Source: JAUSIF01 sp964620215
GTDB lineage: Bacteria > Pseudomonadota > Alphaproteobacteria > Rhizobiales > Xanthobacteraceae
Direction of reading: 5' to 3'
NCBI GenBank assembly: GCA_964620215.1
Contig: CAZUJE010000013.1
Span: 1-33,833 of the forward strand
Length of the DNA: 33,833 nt
Part shown: in pieces, positions 15,739 through 25,197 of the stretch
Position numbering within the stretch: position 1 is the first letter of the stretch
Layout: the number at the start of each line of letters is the position of its first letter
Made by a program: the position numbers and the translations under genes
The notes under the pieces: generated by a model
The model's input: the letters and a program-made list of their open reading frames with translations, nothing else
Databases searched by the model: none
What the model was told of the DNA's origin: nothing

Positions 15739-16689
15739 TCAGTACCGGATTCGCGGATCGAATACCGCGTAAAGCAGATCGACCGCGAGATTGATGAAGA
15801 CGTAAAAAACCGCGATCAGGATCACCATGCCCTGAATGAGCATGAAATCGTTGCGCGATACGCTTTGAACGAAGAGCTGGCCGATGCCGTTCAGGTTGAA
15901 CACCTGCTCAGTCACCACAAGCCCGCCGATCAGAAACGCGAATTCCAGACCCATGACCGTGATCGCCGGCAGCATCGCGTTCTTCAGCGCGTGGCGCGAC
16001 ACAACGAGTTTCTCGAACACGCCCTTTGCGCGCGCCGTCCGGATGTAGTCCTCGGCCATGATTTCCAGCAGCGAAGAGCGGATCATGCGCGCTGTAACCG
16101 CGCAGTAGCGGTAGCCCACCGCCATCGCCGGCCAGATCAGCTGCGTGAGATTGGCGACCGGATCGACATAAATCGGCGTGAAGACGATCGGCGGCAGCCA
16201 GTTAAACAAGGACAAGAGTGTCAGCATGATCAGCATGCCGAACCAGAAAGACGGAATTGAGAGTCCGCCAATCGTGATGATGCGAACGGTGTAATCGACC
16301 CACGTATCGCGCATCAGCGCCGCCACGGTCCCCAAAGGCACCGCGAGCAGGATCGCAATGAGGGTCGCGAGAATCGCCACTTCGAGCGAAAGTTCGAGGC
16401 GCAACGCGATTTCCTCGAGCACCGGCCGTTCGGTCCACATCGAAATCCCGAAATCGCCGCGGGCAAGGCCCCACATGTAGTCGCCGAACTGCACGAGAAG
16501 CGGCCGGTCCAGGCCGAGACGCTTGCGTTCCTGATCGACGACTTCCTGCGAGACGTTGCCGCCGTCACCGCGTAGCTTCACCTCGACGATGTCACCCGGC
16601 ACAACGCGCAGCATGAAGAAGACAAGCACCGCCACGCCAATCAGCGTGGGGATCATCAAGAGAATACGATTCAGCGTGTAACGGAGCAT
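15739..16689 (-). CDS. Peptide/opine-type ABC transporter permease (DppB-like)
   Basis: A 316-residue OppB/DppB-type permease with six helices. It begins MLRYTLNRILLMIPTLIGVA and carries the family's VPGD motif in the first periplasmic loop (RVVPGDIVEV). The conserved pairing region RKRLGLDRPLLVQFGDYMWG follows, and the cytoplasmic EAA-like loop is YIRTARAKGVFEKLVVSRHALKNAMLP. The C-terminal NLAVDLLYAVFDPRIRY is typical. It forms the heterodimeric channel with the downstream DppC-like permease. It sits 50 bp after the binding-protein gene, separated from it by a strong hairpin. Substrate class (peptide, glutathione, opine or sugar) cannot be told from permeases. Confidence 0.94.
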   Translation of the reverse strand: MLRYTLNRILLMIPTLIGVAVLVFFMLRVVPGDIVEVKLRGDGGNVSQEVVDQERKRLGLDRPLLVQFGDYMWGLARGDFGISMWTERPVLEEIALRLELSLEVAILATLIAILLAVPLGTVAALMRDTWVDYTVRIITIGGLSIPSFWFGMLIMLTLLSLFNWLPPIVFTPIYVDPVANLTQLIWPAMAVGYRYCAVTARMIRSSLLEIMAEDYIRTARAKGVFEKLVVSRHALKNAMLPAITVMGLEFAFLIGGLVVTEQVFNLNGIGQLFVQSVSRNDFMLIQGMVILIAVFYVFINLAVDLLYAVFDPRIRY

Positions 16690-16701
16690 GGATGAGCCTC
16701 A

Positions 16702-16730
16702 CCGCGGCCCGGCATGAAGCCGGGCCGCGG
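16702..16730 (-). terminator. GC-rich hairpin between binding-protein and permease genes (peptide ABC operon)
   Basis: A 12-bp perfect stem (16702-16713 with 16719-16730; arms CCGCGGCCCGGC and GCCGGGCCGCGG) has a 5-nt loop and no U-tract. It starts about 10 bases after the binding-protein stop. It more likely protects the 3' end of the upstream message or attenuates than fully terminates. Confidence 0.7.
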
Positions 16731-16739
16731 CAGTTGACG

Positions 16740-18323
16740 TTACTGGTTCAGCCAGACTTCAGCGAGGTCGGCGCCGAGATTATGGCTCGGCGACATCTTC
16801 CAACCCATCACGACCTTGTGGCTCGGGACGATGCGGTGCCACCACAACAGCGGCTGCTGATAGCCTTGTTCGAACGCACGCTTCTCAAGGGCGCGGATGA
16901 ACGCCTTGCGCTTTTCCGGATCGCCTTCACGAAGCTGCTGATCGTAGAGCTTGTCGATTTCCGGATCGTTCGCACGGGTCATGTTGAGCGGGTTGCCCTT
17001 GTGCGAAAGATACTTCGTGAGCGACAGCGTCGGGTCGTCGTTGAACAGGTTGGAGAAGTCGATCGCGACTTCATAATTGCCCGCCACCAAAGCCGCGGTA
17101 TAGGGCGCGGTGTCGGACTGCTTGTGTTCAACTTCGACGCCAATCTGGCGCCACTGGTCGACGAGGAAGATTCCCGCCGGCGTGTATGGCATCGCGAGGT
17201 TGCGGTTCCAGAGAACGAATTTCAGGTTCTCCTGACCCGCTTCCTTCAAGAGCTTGCGTGCTTCCGCGCGCGCCGCCTTGATGTCCTTGCCGAAGCCCGG
17301 GAGCTTCACGAGTTCGGCTTCCGGCGTCGCCAGCGGCGAGCCCGGACGCACTACGCCACCCACCGAGCGGAGCGTCGAAATTTTGGACAGGCCCTGGCTG
17401 CCGCCCCAGCGGTCAACCGCCAAAAGCAGCGCCCTGCGCACACGCACGTCGTTGAACGGGGGCTTTTCCACGTTGAACGCAACCAGCAGGTTCAGCGTCC
17501 AGCTCGACTCTTCGATGCGCAGCTTGTCGCCCATCGCGGAGACGAGACGGTCGCGTTCCGCCGGCGAGATGCCACGGAATTCGGCGAGCACCTGACCGCC
17601 CTGGAGGGCGTTCAGCATGGCGGCTGCTTGCAAGGTGAACACGCCGCGGTAGCTATCAAGGTAGGGCAGACCCTTCTTGAAGTAGTCATCGTTCCGCTTG
17701 CCGGAAACGTGGCTGCCCTTCACATGCTCGACGAAAGTGAACGGGCCAGTGCCGTTGATTTTGGTGCGCGGAGAGGCCGGATCAGCGGCGATATCCTTCG
17801 CCGAATAAACCGTGTTCCACGGGCTCGCGAAGTGATCGAGCATCGAGGAGTTCACCGCCTTCAGCTTGAACACCACCGTGTTCGCATTCGGGGTCTCGAT
17901 GGTGTCGATATCCGAGAACGTCGCGCGGCGGTTCGAGACGACGCCCTGCGGCGGATTACGCATCCGGTCGTAGGTCGCCTTGATGTCAGCCGAAGTGAAC
18001 GGAGTGCCGTCGTGGAATTTGACGCCTTCATTCAATGTGAAGGTGTAAGTCAGCTTGTCCGGGGAAACGGTCCAGGACTTGGCCAGATCGCCTTCAATCT
18101 CAGGAAACTTCGAAAGATTGTAACGAAGCAATGTTGAATGGAAGGGCGACGAGAAATGCAGCGTCGCGTAGGTGTCGCTGCCATGCGGATCGTAATGCGG
18201 CGCCTCGGCGCTGATCGCGAACTGGAAATTGCCGCCGCGTTTCGGCGTCTGGGCTTGACCGTCGGAGGCGACGCCAAACGTAAAGGCGAGCGCGCCCAAC
18301 AGGCCGAGAATCGGTGCTTTCAT
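16740..18323 (-). CDS. ABC transporter substrate-binding protein, family 5 (peptide/opine type)
   Basis: A 527-residue periplasmic SBP_bac_5 protein. The signal peptide is MKAPILGLLGALAFTFGVAS with cleavage near GQAQ (22-25). The mature protein has the family start RGGNFQFAISAEAPHYDPHG, GDLAKSWTVSPDKLTYTFTL, the signature VKFHDGTPFTSADIKATYDRM (about 105-125), and a C-terminal lobe ending at HNLGADLAEVWLNQ. ATG 18323 is chosen over an upstream in-frame codon at 18401 because GGGAGGAC precedes it and the signal peptide starts there. It is second in the operon, 22 bp after the ATPase gene. It delivers ligand to the two permeases downstream. The ligand is not deducible; DppA-like heme or glutathione binding cannot be excluded. 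Confidence 0.94.
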   Translation of the reverse strand: MKAPILGLLGALAFTFGVASDGQAQTPKRGGNFQFAISAEAPHYDPHGSDTYATLHFSSPFHSTLLRYNLSKFPEIEGDLAKSWTVSPDKLTYTFTLNEGVKFHDGTPFTSADIKATYDRMRNPPQGVVSNRRATFSDIDTIETPNANTVVFKLKAVNSSMLDHFASPWNTVYSAKDIAADPASPRTKINGTGPFTFVEHVKGSHVSGKRNDDYFKKGLPYLDSYRGVFTLQAAAMLNALQGGQVLAEFRGISPAERDRLVSAMGDKLRIEESSWTLNLLVAFNVEKPPFNDVRVRRALLLAVDRWGGSQGLSKISTLRSVGGVVRPGSPLATPEAELVKLPGFGKDIKAARAEARKLLKEAGQENLKFVLWNRNLAMPYTPAGIFLVDQWRQIGVEVEHKQSDTAPYTAALVAGNYEVAIDFSNLFNDDPTLSLTKYLSHKGNPLNMTRANDPEIDKLYDQQLREGDPEKRKAFIRALEKRAFEQGYQQPLLWWHRIVPSHKVVMGWKMSPSHNLGADLAEVWLNQ

Positions 18324-18345
18324 TATGTAGTCCTCCCTTAGTGTT

Positions 18346-20436
<2,091 letters not shown>

Positions 20437-20569
20437 TACGAAACTCAACTAGTCCATAGAGACAGGCTTTGGCGTTGCGATGAGCCGGGCTATACAGTTT
20501 CACCCGTTCAAAGGCCACATCAATTATACGAGGAGTTTACGCGCTAAATCCATTGCCTCCCGCCTACAG

Positions 20570-20590
20570 GAACACCGCAATCGCGTGTTC
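20570..20590. promoter_or_regulatory. Inverted repeat upstream of tctC, candidate operator
   Basis: GAACAC (20570-20575) and GTGTTC (20585-20590) form a perfect 6-bp inverted repeat with a 9-base spacer, 67 bp before the tctC start and in the divergent gap with the peptide ABC operon. Shape and position fit a dimeric regulator site. No regulator gene lies beside it. Confidence 0.35.
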
Positions 20591-20656
20591 GCATCTGCAC
20601 AATAAAAAGAACAAGCCGGGAGCAATTATTCAATCCAATACGTCAGGGAGGACAGA

Positions 20657-21757
20657 ATGAAACAAAATCCGAACCGCCGGGACTTGCTCGCTTATGGTGC
20701 GGCTACCTCGATAGCCGCGACGATGGGTCCGGTACGCTATGCCCGGGCCGCCGATTTCTACGCCGGTAAAACCATAGACGTGATCGTTCCGTTCGCAGCC
20801 GGGGGCGCGGCGGACGTCACCACCCGCTTCATCTCGCCCTTCCTCAGCAAGCACATCCCGGGGAACCCGAATTTCAACATTACCAATCTCGGCGGCGGCG
20901 GCTCAATTTTGGGCGCCAACCAGTTCGAGAAACAGGGCAAGGCGGATGGCATGACCATCCTGTCCACGACCTCGTCGTCGGCTTTTCCCTACATGCTGAA
21001 GCAGAAGGGCGTGGACTATAATCTCGCCAACAAGCGCATCGCCTATGCGCTGGCCATCGGCCCGGTGGTCTATGCGGCGCCGGAAACCGGCATCCAGACT
21101 CCCGCCGATCTGAAGAAATCGAAAGTACCGCTCGTCTATGGCGGCATCGGCGCAACGGCGAGCGACCTGCCGGTCCTGCTCGCATTTGAATTGCTCGGCC
21201 TCGATGTGAAGACCGTGCTCGGCTTCCAAGGCCGCGGCCCGATCCGCATTGCTTTTGAACGCGGCGAAACCAATTTCGACTTCCAGTTCACCTCGGTCTA
21301 TCTGACCCAGGTGAAGGCGCTCGCCGAGGCGAAAAAGGCCGTGCCGCTCTTCACCGGCGGTTCGTCCGACGCGAAAGGCAAATTCACCCAGCGCGATCCG
21401 GTCGTGAACGATCTGCCTTCGACCTACGAGGTCTATAAGACGCTCTATAATAAGGAGCCGTCCGGCGCGGTCTGGGGCGCATACGAAGCGTCCGCGGCGC
21501 TCACCTTCGAATATGGCGTCACCGGCTGGATGCCGGAAGGCACCCCGCAGGAGGCGATCGACGCTTTCACGCTCGCCGCCGCGAAAGTGAACGCGGATGC
21601 GGACTTCGTCGCCAAGGGCAAGCAGGTCACCGGCGGCTACAAGTTGCAGGATGGCAAGTCCATCGAGGCCAAGGTGAAGGGCGCGCTCGCTTCGAGCCCG
21701 GAGGTCAGCCAGTATCTGATCAAATTCCTCACCGAAAAATATCAAGTGAAGCTCTGA
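20657..21757 (+). CDS. Tripartite tricarboxylate transporter substrate-binding protein (TctC/Bug)
   Basis: A 366-residue periplasmic receptor that presents a carboxylate-type solute to the TctA-TctB membrane unit. The N-terminus NRRDLLAYGAATSIAA carries a twin arginine before a mild hydrophobic stretch, with cleavage near ARA (about 29-32), so Tat export is likely. The mature start FYAGKTIDVIVPFAAGGAAD is the Bug-family ligand loop. INITNLGG-like and FEKQGKADGMTILSTTSS segments follow, and the end is the helical FLTEKYQVKL. A strong AGGGAGGA site precedes the ATG. It leads a rightward operon with the fused permease 59 bp on; a hairpin lies between. Bug receptors bind diverse organic acids, amides or amino acids; the ligand is unknown. 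Confidence 0.93.
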   Translation: MKQNPNRRDLLAYGAATSIAATMGPVRYARAADFYAGKTIDVIVPFAAGGAADVTTRFISPFLSKHIPGNPNFNITNLGGGGSILGANQFEKQGKADGMTILSTTSSSAFPYMLKQKGVDYNLANKRIAYALAIGPVVYAAPETGIQTPADLKKSKVPLVYGGIGATASDLPVLLAFELLGLDVKTVLGFQGRGPIRIAFERGETNFDFQFTSVYLTQVKALAEAKKAVPLFTGGSSDAKGKFTQRDPVVNDLPSTYEVYKTLYNKEPSGAVWGAYEASAALTFEYGVTGWMPEGTPQEAIDAFTLAAAKVNADADFVAKGKQVTGGYKLQDGKSIEAKVKGALASSPEVSQYLIKFLTEKYQVKL

Positions 21758-21764
21758 TCCAATC

Positions 21765-21788
21765 CGGGCGGCGCCTGCGCGCCGCCCG
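21765..21788 (+). terminator. GC-rich hairpin between tctC and the permease gene
   Basis: A perfect 10-bp stem (CGGGCGGCGC 21765-21774 with GCGCCGCCCG 21779-21788) has a 4-nt loop CTGC and is followed by ATTTTCC. It starts 8 bases after the tctC stop. The short U-run suggests partial termination, with the stem also shielding the tctC mRNA 3' end. Confidence 0.75.
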
Positions 21789-21816
21789 ATTTTCCTCAGG
21801 CAGAGATCATTAGAAA

Positions 21817-23733
21817 ATGTGGGACGCGGCAGGCTCGGCGCTGATCGCTTTGTTCGATCCGTTCCGGATGCTGATGCTGTTCGTCGGCATGTTCGCCGGC
21901 GGCATCATCGGCATGTTGCCGGGCCTTGGCGGCATCGGCGCGCTTTCAATTCTGCTTCCGTTCGCGCTGAAGCTCGATCCGTTTTCCGGTCTTGCGATGC
22001 TGCTCGGCGCCACCGGCATCGTCTATACATCCGACACCATTGCCGCGATCCTGTTCGGGACGCCGACTTCCGCTTCAAGCGGCCCGACCGCGATTGAAGG
22101 TTTCGCGATGGCGCAACGCGGCGAAGCGGGCCGCGCGCTCGGCGGCGCGTTCCTCGCGTCGATGATCGGCGGGCTGATCGGCGCGGTGGTGCTGACGCTT
22201 TCGATTCCGATTGCGGGACCGCTGGTGCTGGCACTCGGCTCCGCCGAACTATTGATGCTTGCGATTGTCGGCCTCGCCTATGCGAGCGGCCTCGTCGGCA
22301 ACAGCCCGGCGAAGGGAATTCTATCGGCGGCGCTCGGATTGTTTCTCGGCACCGTCGGCGTGGCGCCCTCCGCGCCGGAACTAAGATACACTTTCGACTT
22401 TCCCTATCTGCTCGACGGCTTCGCGCTGACGATTGTCGCCCTCGGTCTTTTCGGTGTCGCAGAAGTGATCGTGATGCTCGGAAAGGGCGGCGCCATCGCG
22501 CAGGAGCGGTTCAAGCTCTCCGGCTGGATGGAAGGCGTGCGCGATGTCGGGAGGCAATGGAAAGTCATTACGATGGGCTCCTTCATTGGAGTCATTTTCG
22601 GGGTGATTCCCGCCATCGGCGCCACCGCATCCACATGGATCGCCTACGGGCAGGCGACCGCCACCGCCAAGGACAAATCCATGGTGGGCAAGGGCGACCC
22701 GCGCGGAATGCTTGCCGCGGAAGGCGCCAACAACGCCACCATCACCACCGACCTCGTGCCGACCTTATTGTTCGCGGTGCCCGGCGGTCCTGCGGCGGCT
22801 GTCTTCCTCGGCGCGCTTTTTGTGTACGGCTATTTCCCCGGCCCGCGCTTCGTCTCGCAGAATCTGGACCTGATGTTCCTGGTCGTCTGGTCGAGCGCGC
22901 TCTCCGCGATCATCGGGGCCGCTATCTGTTTCGCGGCAAGCCCGTGGATCGCGCGGCTCACGCGCATCGATTTTGGTCTCGTGGCGGCACCGCTGATCGC
23001 CGTCATTCTGCTTGGCTCGTTCGAGGCGAAGAAAACCGCCATCGATTTCGCGACGCTGATCGGCTTCGGCGTGCTTGGCTGGCTGATGAAGCGTGCGCAA
23101 TGGCCGCGCGCGCCGTTTCTCGTCGGCTTCGTGCTCACCGATCCGATCGAGCGAAATTTCTGGCTGGCTTATCAACTGCACGGGTGGAACTGGCTCAAGG
23201 GGCCGATCGTGATCGGACTGATCGCGGTCATCGCCATTCACATCGCGGTCACTTTCCGCCGCGCCTGGGTCAAACGGAAAGAGGCGGCGGCGCTCTCGCC
23301 ACCGCCAACCGCGGCAACTATAGCGATGAGCGGCCCGTTCATCAGTCCGGGATTGATTTTATCGCTCGCAGCCCTGTCAATTTTTGTTCTAGGCATCTGG
23401 CTGGCGCTCGGTTTCGCGCCGGACAGCCGCCTCGTGCCGCTGCTCGCGGCAATTCCGGGAGTGGCGGTCACGCTCAGTGTGCTCGTACAATACCTGCGCG
23501 GAAAACTTCCAGCGATCTCCTGGCCGCCGTTCGCCGAAGTCCGGCAGATGCTGTTTCTGGTCATCGCGGTTTCCACGATTCCGTTCACCGGATTTGTCGC
23601 GGCACTCGGGATTTATCTTGTCGTGCTGCTCTGGACCTGCACGAATTTGCGTTACTGGTCCCTGCCATACGCCGCGGCCGTGACCGCCGCCACATACGGC
23701 CTGTCCTGGGCCTTCAATATTCGGCTGCCATAG
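21817..23733 (+). CDS. Fused TctA-TctB permease of a tripartite tricarboxylate transporter
   Basis: A 638-residue membrane protein in which the large TctA subunit (about 1-500, roughly 12 helices) and the small TctB subunit (about 504-638, four helices) are one chain. TctA marks are GGIIGMLPGLGGIGALSILL (28-47), SDTIAAILFGTPTSASSGPT (72-91) and AIEGFAMAQRGEAGRALG, then a second repeat with GVIPAIGATASTWIAYGQA and EGANNATITTDLVPTLLFAVPG. The TctB part begins near GPFISPGLILSLAALSIFVLG after a charged linker (WVKRKEAAALSPPP). Most systems have separate tctB and tctA genes in the order C-B-A. Uptake is driven by an ion gradient. No terminator is clear after it. Confidence 0.92.
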   Translation: MWDAAGSALIALFDPFRMLMLFVGMFAGGIIGMLPGLGGIGALSILLPFALKLDPFSGLAMLLGATGIVYTSDTIAAILFGTPTSASSGPTAIEGFAMAQRGEAGRALGGAFLASMIGGLIGAVVLTLSIPIAGPLVLALGSAELLMLAIVGLAYASGLVGNSPAKGILSAALGLFLGTVGVAPSAPELRYTFDFPYLLDGFALTIVALGLFGVAEVIVMLGKGGAIAQERFKLSGWMEGVRDVGRQWKVITMGSFIGVIFGVIPAIGATASTWIAYGQATATAKDKSMVGKGDPRGMLAAEGANNATITTDLVPTLLFAVPGGPAAAVFLGALFVYGYFPGPRFVSQNLDLMFLVVWSSALSAIIGAAICFAASPWIARLTRIDFGLVAAPLIAVILLGSFEAKKTAIDFATLIGFGVLGWLMKRAQWPRAPFLVGFVLTDPIERNFWLAYQLHGWNWLKGPIVIGLIAVIAIHIAVTFRRAWVKRKEAAALSPPPTAATIAMSGPFISPGLILSLAALSIFVLGIWLALGFAPDSRLVPLLAAIPGVAVTLSVLVQYLRGKLPAISWPPFAEVRQMLFLVIAVSTIPFTGFVAALGIYLVVLLWTCTNLRYWSLPYAAAVTAATYGLSWAFNIRLP

Positions 23734-23753
23734 GCCGGTTAACAGGCCGCCCA

Positions 23754-23812
23754 TTATCGGGAATCTGCGGGACCGATAACCAGTTTTGACCGGTTTTCTT
23801 GACCCCTATCGG
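23754..23812. promoter_or_regulatory. Repeated TATCGG half-sites upstream of the liv-type operon
   Basis: TTATCGG (23754-23760) and CCGATAA (23773-23779) form a perfect 7-bp inverted repeat with a 12-base spacer. A third TATCGG lies at 23807-23812, next to a TTGACC (23799-23804) that could be a -35 element. A -10 box is not clear. Candidate operator for the binding-protein gene starting at 23900. Confidence 0.4.
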
Positions 23813-23899
23813 GCGAGATTGTAGGGAATCCAACAATAAAGAAAACGGCAGACAAGGCTTCCGTAACGATCTGCCTTCACAATCAAAAGGGAGGGAATA

Positions 23900-25102
23900 A
23901 TGCGAACTACATTCCGTCTGTTTTTTGCGGCTGTGACCGCGGCTGGCATTGCGCTCGCCGGCGGCGCTTCCGCGCAAGAACCGAAAACCATCAAGGTCGG
24001 TTACGTCATCTCGCTCTCCGGCCCGCAATCGGCTGGCGCGATGCTGACGACCGTGCCGAACTATCGCCTCTGGGTCGACGAAGTGAACAAGGCCGGCGGC
24101 CTGATGCTGAAGAAGTACGGCAAGCGCATCCCGATCGAAGTCACCGAGATCGACGATCGCTCCAACAACGAAGACATGGTGCGTCTGGTCGAGCGCCTGA
24201 TGACGGTGGACAAGGTTGACCTTGTTCTCTCACCGTGGGGCACCGGCCCGAACCTGCAAGCCGCGCCGACCTTCGCGAAATACGGCTACCCGCATCTCGT
24301 CGGCACCGGTAACTCCGACAAGATTCCGGAACTCGTCGGCCGCTTCCCGACCACCTTCTGGTATCTCGGCATGCCGAGCGACGGCGCCGCTGCGATCGTC
24401 AACACGCTCGACGGCCTGCGCAAGAAGGGCACGATCAACGACAACATCGCGCTGTTCGTCGTGCAGCATCCGTTCGGTTCGGAATTCTCCAACACCACGA
24501 AACCACTGCTCGCGAAGGCGGGCTTCAAGCTCGCCTATGAGACGAGCTACCCGCTCGGCGTCTCCGACCTCTCGGCCCAGATCAAGGCCGCGAAGGCTTC
24601 CGGCGCCGACACGATGGTCGCCTTCTCCTATCCGCCGGACACTTTCATGCTGGCCGAACAGACGGCGGCGAACGACTACAATCCGAAAGTGAAGTTCCTC
24701 TCCGTCGGCGCCGCCTTCCCGACTTTCAAGGGCAAGTTCGGCGACAAGGTGAACGGCATCTTCGGCCTTGGCGGCTGGAATCCGGACGGCCCGGGCGTGA
24801 AGGAATGGGTCACGCGCCATAAGGAAGTGAACAAGGGCGCGGAGCCGGACCGTTGGGCCAGTTCCAACACCTACGCTTCGCTGCAAGTCTTGCAGCAGGC
24901 GATTGAGCAGGTCGGCGAGATCGACCGCGCGAAGATCGTGGACACGATCAAGAACGGCACCTTCAAGACCATCCTCGGTGACACCAAGCTCGACAACGGT
25001 GTGCTGCGGAAAGTCTGGTGGGTCGGCCAGTGGCAGAACGGCGAGTTCTACGGCATCGCGCCGGGAGACATGCCGGGCGCCAAGGCACCGCAAGTCAAGT
25101 AA
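23900..25102 (+). CDS. Branched-chain amino acid-type ABC substrate-binding protein (LivK-like)
   Basis: A 400-residue periplasmic binding protein of the Peripla_BP_6 (HAAT) family. The signal peptide is MRTTFRLFFAAVTAAGIALA, with cleavage near ASAQ (23-26). The mature protein opens KTIKVGYVISLSGPQSAGAM and continues with WVDEVNKAGGLMLKKYGKRI, VTEIDDRSNNEDMVRLVERL, and LVLSPWGTGPNLQAAPTFAKYG, the first-lobe ligand region. The second lobe contains DTMVAFSYPPDTFMLAEQ and WASSNTYASLQVLQQAIEQVG. GGGAGGG precedes the ATG. It heads a rightward operon with the fused permease and two ATPases. Members bind amino acids but also aromatic acids, amides or urea, so leucine specificity should not be assumed. 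Confidence 0.94.
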   Translation: MRTTFRLFFAAVTAAGIALAGGASAQEPKTIKVGYVISLSGPQSAGAMLTTVPNYRLWVDEVNKAGGLMLKKYGKRIPIEVTEIDDRSNNEDMVRLVERLMTVDKVDLVLSPWGTGPNLQAAPTFAKYGYPHLVGTGNSDKIPELVGRFPTTFWYLGMPSDGAAAIVNTLDGLRKKGTINDNIALFVVQHPFGSEFSNTTKPLLAKAGFKLAYETSYPLGVSDLSAQIKAAKASGADTMVAFSYPPDTFMLAEQTAANDYNPKVKFLSVGAAFPTFKGKFGDKVNGIFGLGGWNPDGPGVKEWVTRHKEVNKGAEPDRWASSNTYASLQVLQQAIEQVGEIDRAKIVDTIKNGTFKTILGDTKLDNGVLRKVWWVGQWQNGEFYGIAPGDMPGAKAPQVK

Positions 25103-25114
25103 GTCCGCCGAATT

Positions 25115-25142
25115 CCGGGTCCGCGGCTCGCTGCGGACCCGG
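25115..25142 (+). terminator. GC-rich hairpin between livK-like and permease genes
   Basis: A perfect 10-bp stem (CCGGGTCCGC 25115-25124 with GCGGACCCGG 25133-25142) has an 8-nt loop and no U-tract. It begins 12 bases after the binding-protein stop. A 3'-end stabiliser or attenuator is the likely role, since the permease and ATPase genes continue in the same direction. Confidence 0.72.
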
Positions 25143-25197
25143 CATCCAAGAGGCCACGGCGCGACGTTCCGATTGTAAAGAGTAACGGGTACGCACG

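Noticed and set aside
16692..18137. Long plus-strand reading frame (about 480 codons) opposite the binding-protein gene
   Set aside because: It lies antisense to a full-length SBP_bac_5 gene with signal peptide and ribosome-binding site. The translation is Arg/His-rich with no family resemblance, a common shadow in GC-rich DNA.
22557..23789. Plus-strand reading frame of about 410 codons overlapping the TctA-TctB gene
   Set aside because: It is in another frame of the same strand as a clear membrane permease. Arg-rich composition, no motifs.
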